Shown piece after piece: positions 58,767-64,000 of a DNA stretch of 64,000 bases; position 1 is the first letter of the stretch, and the number at the start of each line of letters is the position of its first letter. Below the pieces are notes generated by a model that was not told where the DNA came from, ran no database searches, and saw only the letters and a list, made by a program, of their open reading frames with translations. The stretch is from NCBI GenBank assembly GCA_965204715.1, contig OZ242009.1, positions 2,728,001 to 2,792,000 of the forward strand, given 5' to 3'. A program made the translations under genes and the position numbers. This DNA comes from CATOSP01 sp965204715 (GTDB lineage Bacteria; Chloroflexota; Dehalococcoidia; Lucifugimonadales; UBA3495).

Positions 58767-59792
58767 ATGAACGTTTTACGACACACGGGCAGTCTCAGCT
58801 TGGTCTTGGCTGCAGCCATCTCAATTTTCCTGTTATCCGGGTGTTCCCTTGGTGGAGACCCAAAACTGGCTTACGTCTCTGACCTGGGAGCCGGCTCGGA
58901 ACTGGCCTTGCTGGATACCGGCGCCCGTAACGCTCTCTCCTTGACCAGCAGCTCCGGGAAGGACTCCGACCCCAGGTGGTCGCCCGACCGGAAGCAAGTG
59001 GTCTTCGTATCCGGCCAGACCGGCGATTTGGAAATAATGGCTGCTGATACGAAAGGCGAATTCGTCACCAGGCTGACCAACAGCGCGGGAGATGACCTGG
59101 CTCCCAGGTGGTCTCCGGACGGCTCCCGCCTGGCGTTTGTATCAAATCGCGATGCCCAACCGGAAATCTACATGATGGACGCCGACGGGTCCAACCCCAC
59201 TCGGGTTACCACCAACCATACCCACGAGCGTATGGGAGGGTGGTCTCCTGACGGTGACTGGCTGGTGTTCTATAGTCTCGGAGACGAGTCGGAGCAGGGC
59301 TTATGGCTCAGGAACCCGGACGGGGTTAACCTGGTCCGGCTGACCGACGGCGACGATACCGGACCGTCATGGTCTCCCAATGGCAACACGATAGCATTCG
59401 TGCGCGGCAGCGAGGACAACGCCGAGATTTTCGTAGCCTCCAGGCCGAAGGGCGGGACGTGGTACGATGCTCCCGAGATTACCCAGTTGACCGACAACCG
59501 CATGGCCGACCGCTCTCCGTTGTGGTCCCCTAGCGGCAAGTCCATCGTCTTCGTGTCCCACCGTGACGGCTCGGCCGAGATATACACGATGAGACCGGAC
59601 GGCTCCGAGCCGCGCCGGTTGACCAGCAACGAGTCCGACGATTTCTCTCCCGTGTGGTCCCGCGACGGCAAGAGAATAGCCTTCGTGTCCCGTGTGTACG
59701 GAACGGGAGAGATATTCGTGATGGACTCGGACGGCGCCAACCAACTCCGCCTGACTCACAATCAGGTCGAGGACCACTCTCCCCGCTGGTAG
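58767..59792 (+). CDS. TolB/PD40-type beta-propeller lipoprotein
   Basis: A 341-residue exported protein. MNVLRHTG is followed by a hydrophobic helix and lipobox LLSGC with Cys26 as the lipidated residue. The rest is six to seven PD40/WD40-like repeats with the pattern (PRWSPDGSRLAFVS..D..EIYMMDADGSN). It resembles TolB and DPP-IV-type propellers without catalytic domain, so it is probably a binding or sensing surface protein. The ATG has AGGTGG 7 nt upstream; the longer frame from 58680 is not needed. Monocistronic. Confidence 0.87.
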   Translation: MNVLRHTGSLSLVLAAAISIFLLSGCSLGGDPKLAYVSDLGAGSELALLDTGARNALSLTSSSGKDSDPRWSPDRKQVVFVSGQTGDLEIMAADTKGEFVTRLTNSAGDDLAPRWSPDGSRLAFVSNRDAQPEIYMMDADGSNPTRVTTNHTHERMGGWSPDGDWLVFYSLGDESEQGLWLRNPDGVNLVRLTDGDDTGPSWSPNGNTIAFVRGSEDNAEIFVASRPKGGTWYDAPEITQLTDNRMADRSPLWSPSGKSIVFVSHRDGSAEIYTMRPDGSEPRRLTSNESDDFSPVWSRDGKRIAFVSRVYGTGEIFVMDSDGANQLRLTHNQVEDHSPRW

Positions 59793-59942
59793 CCGTCGCC
59801 CAGTCGTCTTTAGTCGCGGTCGATTGAATGGCTATGGGCCAATACCCGCCTAGACCGTCCCGTCCTTGCGGTGCTACACTCCCGTTGGCCTGCGGTCGCC
59901 GGGCCAATACCCATCTCTGTGCTCAGGTTGGCCGGTTGCAGA

Positions 59943-60521
59943 ATGGAATATGCGCGCATCGCCCCGGTGATGGGACGGCTCTGGTCACCCTTGGCAGCCG
60001 TTACCAGCCAATGGCAGGGCAAAGCCAACGTCCAGATAGCCGTGGCTATTGCGGCGGCGTCCATCGTCCCTGACATGCCCCGGGTGGTCGTTCAGATATA
60101 CAAGACAAATTTCAGCCACCGCCTCATCTACTCCAGCGGTGCATTGGCGCTGAATTTTCTTCGCACCGACCAACTCCACCTCATCAAGGACTTCGGCCTG
60201 GTCTCCGGTAGAGACCAGGACAAGCTGGAGGGTGTCAGGATACATACGGAAGCCACCGGCTGCCCGGTCCTGGATGAGTCCTGGGGATACCTGGACTGCC
60301 GGGTGGTCAACGCTATGGACGGGGGAGACATGACCTGCTTCCTGGCTGACGTGATGGCGGGTGATGTGTTGGGTGATGACGGTCCCCTGTGGTGGAGGGA
60401 CGCCCGGCGGATGATCCCTGACGAGTGGAACCGGGAGTGGGACCGCAAGATTGCCGGGGAGATCGAGGTCTCCCGGAAAAGCATGAGGGAGATAGACCCG
60501 ACGCCTTGGACGTCCCCTTGA
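59943..60521 (+). CDS. Flavin reductase-like domain protein
   Basis: A 192-residue FMN-binding split-barrel protein of the flavin-reductase (HpaC/FMN-red) type: VAIAAASIVPDMPRVVVQIY, SGALALNFLRTDQ and GCPVLDESWGYLDCRVVN fit the family. Such proteins supply reduced flavin to monooxygenases or reduce flavin with NAD(P)H. No oxygenase is adjacent. ATG at 59943 lacks a strong ribosome site; an ATG/TTG further upstream is possible. C-terminal part is charged and helical. Confidence 0.75.
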   Translation: MEYARIAPVMGRLWSPLAAVTSQWQGKANVQIAVAIAAASIVPDMPRVVVQIYKTNFSHRLIYSSGALALNFLRTDQLHLIKDFGLVSGRDQDKLEGVRIHTEATGCPVLDESWGYLDCRVVNAMDGGDMTCFLADVMAGDVLGDDGPLWWRDARRMIPDEWNREWDRKIAGEIEVSRKSMREIDPTPWTSP

Positions 60522-60561
60522 TGAGCAACTTTATGTCCACTACAGCGGTCTGGATTGTGCG

Positions 60562-61695
60562 ATGAATGATATACAGGCATTGATACAGAGGATCCACGAC
60601 TCGCCCCAGCAGACCGTTTTAGCTGTCTCCGGTGCGGGCAGCCAGGCCACGGCCTGGCTGCTGGGCGTTGCCGGTGCGTCCCGCACTTTGCTGGAAGTGG
60701 TCGTTCCCTACGGTCCCCGTTCAATGATTGAACTGGTGGGACACGAACCCGGCCAATTCGTCTCTAAGGAGACCGCGCGTGACATTGCAGCGGCGACCTA
60801 CCGCCGTTCCCTGCATCTGCGTGAAGGCGCTCCCCCGGTCCTGGGTTTGGGATGCACCGCAACCATCGCAACCGACCGCACCAAGCGCGGCGACCATCGT
60901 GCTCACATCGCTACCTGGGACGATGAGCGGGTCTCCACGTACTCCCTGCTGCTCAACAAGGGGCTTCGTGACCGGGCCGGAGAAGAGGAGTTGGTGAGCC
61001 TGCTCGTCTTGCAGGCTCTGGCCGAGGCGTGCGGAATCGAACCCGACCTGGAACTCGGCTTGACCAGCGGAGACAAGCTCGAGGTGGAACGCCGGACGCA
61101 TCCCGACCCTTTGTCCCGCCTGTTGTCCGGCAACGCCGGCAGCGTTACGGTCTACCCTGACGGCAGGATGGCGGTTGATGAACCGGTGCAGGCCGCACTG
61201 CTGCCTGGGTCTTTCCGTCCCGTACACGAGGGTCACCGCCAGTTGACCCGCGCCGCCTCGGGCATCTTGGGCCTGGATGTTTTCTACGAACTATCAGTGG
61301 TAAACGTAGACAAGCCGCCTCTGGAACGTGAGGAAGTTGAGCGGCGGCTGGGCCAGTTCGCCGGAGCAGAGACTGTAGTGCTCACACGCGCCGAGACCTT
61401 TCATAAGAAGTCCGCCCTGTTCCCCGGTTGCCCATTTGTAATCGGTTGGGACACTGCGGTCAGGCTGGTAGCGCCCCGCTACTATGGCAACGACGAGACG
61501 GCCATGCTGACCGCACTGGCGGAGATCTGGGCTGGCGGCGGCCGGTTCCTCGTGGCTGGACGCAAGGACAGGGAAACATTCCGAACCCTCGCTGATGTTC
61601 CCGTCCCCGGCGGGTTCAGTCCATTGTTCCAGGAACTCCCGGAGGCGGCCTTTCGCAACGACATCTCCTCCACCGAACTGCGCGGCGGCATGTGA
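60562..61695 (+). CDS. CinA/PncC-like plus nucleotidyltransferase (NadD-like) fusion protein
   Basis: A 377-residue two-domain protein. The N-terminal half (residues 1-170: VLAVSGAGSQATAWLLGVAG, ASRTLLEVVVPY) looks like a CinA C-terminal/NMN-amidohydrolase domain. The C-terminal half has the nucleotidyltransferase GSFRPVHEGHRQL (HxGH type) motif and DISSTELR (ISSTxxR), the hallmarks of NadD/PPAT-type adenylyltransferases. It may recycle nicotinamide mononucleotide into NAD, deamidating and adenylating in one protein. That is inference from the domain pair. It overlaps the next gene at its stop. Confidence 0.75.
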   Translation: MNDIQALIQRIHDSPQQTVLAVSGAGSQATAWLLGVAGASRTLLEVVVPYGPRSMIELVGHEPGQFVSKETARDIAAATYRRSLHLREGAPPVLGLGCTATIATDRTKRGDHRAHIATWDDERVSTYSLLLNKGLRDRAGEEELVSLLVLQALAEACGIEPDLELGLTSGDKLEVERRTHPDPLSRLLSGNAGSVTVYPDGRMAVDEPVQAALLPGSFRPVHEGHRQLTRAASGILGLDVFYELSVVNVDKPPLEREEVERRLGQFAGAETVVLTRAETFHKKSALFPGCPFVIGWDTAVRLVAPRYYGNDETAMLTALAEIWAGGGRFLVAGRKDRETFRTLADVPVPGGFSPLFQELPEAAFRNDISSTELRGGM

Positions 61696-62534
61696 TGCCT
61701 GGAGTCAGGCGGCGTGTCTACGAGATTCTCGAACTCGCCGTGCCTGGAGACCGCGTCAGCCGGGCCTGGGACATTTTCATCATATTCCTGATTTGCGCCA
61801 ACGTCGTGGCCCTCATACTGGCCTCGGTGGAAAACATCAACCAGGCCGCTCCCCAGGTCTTCATCATCTTTGAATCGGCGTCGGTGGCTGTCTTCGCCAT
61901 CGAATACATCCTGCGTGTTTGGTCGTATGCCGAAGACCCCAGCTACACCCACCCGGTGCGCAGCCGCATCAGATTCATCCTGTCGCCCATCCAGTTGCTC
62001 GACCTGTTGGCAATACTGCCCTCTCTGCTGTTGCTGGTCGGACTGGACCTGCGACCGCTGCGGGTGGTACGGCTGGTGGCCAGGGCTGCCCGGCTGAGCC
62101 GTTACTTCGTTGGTCTGCGCACGCTGGGCGACGTTCTCCACGCCAGGCGGCATGACATTTTTACGGTCACCATAGTGCTGGGCGTGCTGTTGGTGCTGGC
62201 CTCCAGCCTGATGTATTTCGCCGAGAGGCTAGTCCAGCCCGAAGCATTCTCCAGCATTCCGGCTACCATGTGGTGGACAATAGTCACCCTGACTACCGTG
62301 GGTTACGGCGATGTCTTCCCGGTAACAATCCAAGGGCGGCTGCTGGCCGGTGTCATAGCAGTCCTGGGAATAGGTATCTTTGCCCTCCCGGCAGGTATCC
62401 TTGGGTCCGGGTTCCTGGAACAGGTGCAGCAACGCGAGAGCGAAAATGCGCAGCAGGACCGGAGCGATGAAGTACAGCAGCGCCGGGGCTTGCCCAGAAC
62501 ATGCCCCTATTGCGGTCTGGAAATAGCCGATTGA
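61692..62534 (+). CDS. Voltage-gated-type potassium channel
   Basis: A 280-residue six-helix channel subunit. Helices S1-S4 lie at residues about 25-150, S4 contains spaced arginines (RPLRVVRLVARAARLSR), the pore helix is followed by the K+ filter TLTTVGYGD, and S6 is LLAGVIAVLGIGIFALPAGIL. The cytoplasmic tail ends with a CPYCG half zinc ribbon. Forms a tetramer in the membrane. The GTG at 61692 overlaps the preceding gene's stop (ATGTGA), so they are coupled; ATG at 61695 is an alternative. Confidence 0.9.
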   Translation: MMPGVRRRVYEILELAVPGDRVSRAWDIFIIFLICANVVALILASVENINQAAPQVFIIFESASVAVFAIEYILRVWSYAEDPSYTHPVRSRIRFILSPIQLLDLLAILPSLLLLVGLDLRPLRVVRLVARAARLSRYFVGLRTLGDVLHARRHDIFTVTIVLGVLLVLASSLMYFAERLVQPEAFSSIPATMWWTIVTLTTVGYGDVFPVTIQGRLLAGVIAVLGIGIFALPAGILGSGFLEQVQQRESENAQQDRSDEVQQRRGLPRTCPYCGLEIAD

Positions 62535-62682
62535 GCCGGTGACACCGGATTCCACAGGGGCCAGGTTGCCCCTGCGGGCCTTGCTGCTTGAGAAAATTGC
62601 GAAACTCATGAGTGCTAGAAGTGGAGCACGAATATTGTCGTTACTGTTGAGAATATCGTAATCCGGCTGTCCGGTATTTCCC

Positions 62683-62912
62683 TTATATTGCAAGGCTATC
62701 AGTCTGCAACCATTGTATTGATGGGTATAGGGACTTGAGCTTGATTCGGGCGTCCCAGTGGTGAAGCGCCACTGGGCCTGAATCGCATCGCGGTTTCGCT
62801 GTCCTTGCCAGGCTCCGGTTTCGTGTTTCAGGACGTCCCGGCTGGGAATCCGGCGGTCCAGGCACTGCCGGGCCAGCACCACCAATTCGCTCTCTGCAGG
62901 CGGGGTCATAAA
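62683..62912 (-). pseudogene. IS630-family transposase C-terminal remnant with frameshift
   Basis: On the minus strand one frame reads ESELVVLARQCLDRRIPSRD, AWQGQRNRDA and QWRFTT, the C-terminal end of IS630-type transposases. After a one-base loss the other frame continues DARIKLKSLYPSIQW, the expected terminus. The catalytic DDE part is absent. A perfect 8-bp palindrome (CCCAGTGG/CCACTGGG) overlaps the junction. Confidence 0.65.
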
Positions 62913-62934
62913 TGCGAGATGAGGTTCGTAACAG

Positions 62935-64000
62935 TTATCTGACGAACTCTCCACCATGCCATTTGCGATAGACTTGATCCATGTCAGCCGCAGATGAGGA
63001 GTGTCGACGGAACGTCTGATAAATCTGCTCCTCTGTCAATTCCCCCTCTTCCAGACCCTGAGCAGCCTCATAGATTTCCCGAAGTGCAGCGCGTACGGCG
63101 TTTTCTCCGATGGCCTGATACAGTTCGAATATTATGGACCTTCCCATGATGTCAAAGCAGTAGTGAAGCTCCAGATCACGTAACTCCGATGGGGTATATC
63201 GCTCCTCGATCCTCAACAGGTCTTGCACGTCCTCTATGCCCTTTGCTCGACAGAAATCGACGTTCTGACGTATGTTGGTCCCTAGGTTCCAATTCAGGGG
63301 GTTCTCAAACAGACGGTCTTCTACATACAGTTTAATGAATTCCGCCACTCCATTATGAAACCATCTGGGACGTTCGAGGACGACCGCCAATAATAGAAGG
63401 TTATTACCCCTATCAGCGATCTTCGTGCGTCGCTTATTGCTAGGCGTGGGTCAACGACTATGTAACTATGACTGTTAACTCCCCAGAATCCACAACCTTC
63501 GTTATACGGTAGGTCGGCGCATCCGGCGAAGATCAGGACCAGATCATCTACCGGCAATGGAACGTCCATGAACGCCTCGACCTCCGCCGCCGCCTCCCCA
63601 ATGACTTCGATCACATCGGTCCGCACGTCTCCTTGAGAGTGCGACACTCCGGTTGCGGTAATCTCACCACGAAGCGGGAGAGTTATGGAAACGGATTCCA
63701 GCCTATGCCTCTCGATCATCCCTCGAAAGTTGGTAGGGGAGAAAAATCGATCATCCCGGTCAAAAGCAGCAAGGAGGGCAGCTTCTTCTGCACTCATCCC
63801 ATCCTTAAACCAACCCTGGCTGAGTATGCTTGAATACAGGCTTGGATACCTATGTAGGAGACGCCCCATTGCGCGAAGGGCAGACGAGTTCCTCATCCGA
63901 AATTGACCCTCTAGGAACGGGGACATGATCAGAAGCTCGGCCAGCTTGGGATCTGAGTCCATAGCGACACTCAGCCCCCATATCGCCTGCTGTTCATGTG
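62935..64000 (-). pseudogene. Metalloprotease-like (gluzincin-type) protein, frameshifted, 5' end outside the window
   Basis: Two overlapping minus-strand frames belong together. The upstream frame, open to the right window edge, ends FYYWRSSSNVPD; the downstream one continues WFHNGVAEFIKLYVEDRLFE to FRRHSSSAADMDQVYRKWHG. One missing base (CCAGATGG for CCAGATTGG near 63357) joins them. The layout (FMDVPLPVDDLVLIFA before a helix, then YYW and a WFHNGVAEF glutamate helix) recalls zinc peptidases with HExxH. At the place of HExxH the sequence reads GVITF, so the metal site is gone. It may be a decayed gene or a sequencing error in a non-catalytic homologue. Confidence 0.5.

Noticed and set aside
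62229..62957. A 242-codon minus-strand frame
   Set aside because: Its second half is antisense to the potassium channel; only the first part, an IS630 remnant, is kept, as a pseudogene.
1..64000. tRNA, rRNA, tmRNA, SRP RNA, RNase P RNA and common riboswitches
   Set aside because: No conserved cores were recognised on reading; a covariance-model search would be needed to exclude them fully.

Overview
The window (about 60-62% GC, genes on both strands, short intergenic gaps) looks like a Chloroflexota chromosome, most likely a Dehalococcoidia/SAR202-type lineage. The main clues are an adjacent pair of large membrane proteins of the Agl23-like (TIGR03663) and YYY-domain (TIGR03662/DUF2298) families, which are typical of Chloroflexi and archaea, together with several small-protein families that I associate with these genomes. 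That placement is inference from gene content. I saw no rRNA, tRNA or CRISPR array.

Layout. 1-6.8 kb: uvrB, a PerM-type membrane protein, apt, then a metallo-hydrolase / carboxymuconolactone decarboxylase-like / 3-hydroxyisobutyrate dehydrogenase-like catabolic run. 6.8-14.6 kb is an accessory island: a HEPN-like protein, an MmeI-type fused restriction-modification enzyme, two small-membrane-protein operons of lower GC, a nonsense-disrupted BrnA-like antitoxin, a small-gene/retropepsin module whose protease is reduced to about 20 codons, and a Uma2 nuclease. 14.7-22.3 kb: an MFS carrier followed by a soluble NADH-dehydrogenase/formate-dehydrogenase-like cluster (NuoE, NuoF, molybdopterin-type large subunit, ferredoxin reductase). 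22.5-27.9 kb: mutS and mutL flanking an ArsC/Spx-like gene and a HAD-like gene. 27.9-38.99 kb (minus strand): metallo-hydrolase, a small Tat peptide, FAD oxidoreductase plus UPF0104 flippase-like protein, the Agl23/YYY pair, ftsY and rnc. 39.0-47 kb: a DsbA-like gene, a 1649-residue secreted repeat protein, and debris (internally deleted GAF/winged-helix gene, hicBA with broken hicA, IS66-like remnant). 47-64 kb: cca, zinc-ribbon protein, quinone oxidoreductase, two small ORFs, two overlapping OGG-type glycosylases, an exonuclease-DinG helicase, PHP protein, thioesterase, trmD, amidohydrolase, TolB-like lipoprotein, flavin reductase, a CinA-NadD-like fusion, a K+ channel, an IS630 remnant and a frameshifted metalloprotease-like gene that runs off the window.

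Main discovery. Two unrelated thioredoxin-fold genes, the ArsC/Spx-like gene at 25256-25609 and the DsbA-like gene at 39003-39641 (minus), each carry a single in-frame TGA exactly where the family has its catalytic cysteine. Each is preceded, upstream of the TGA, by a start codon with a near-perfect Shine-Dalgarno sequence, and the frame is intact on both sides. The ArsC-like gene also has a perfect 7-bp hairpin with its loop 22 nt after the TGA, where a bacterial SECIS element should be. Both are best read as selenoproteins that conventional gene calling truncates, implying that this organism decodes UGA as selenocysteine. In the same genome neighbourhood the formate-dehydrogenase-like large subunit has lost its Sec/Cys and its partner His, so it is probably not a formate dehydrogenase.

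Other points: a 14-G homopolymer near the start of the giant secreted protein (possible phase variation), a 16-bp inverted repeat enclosing the trmD start codon, and several freshly disrupted toxin-antitoxin or signalling genes that record decay in the accessory regions.
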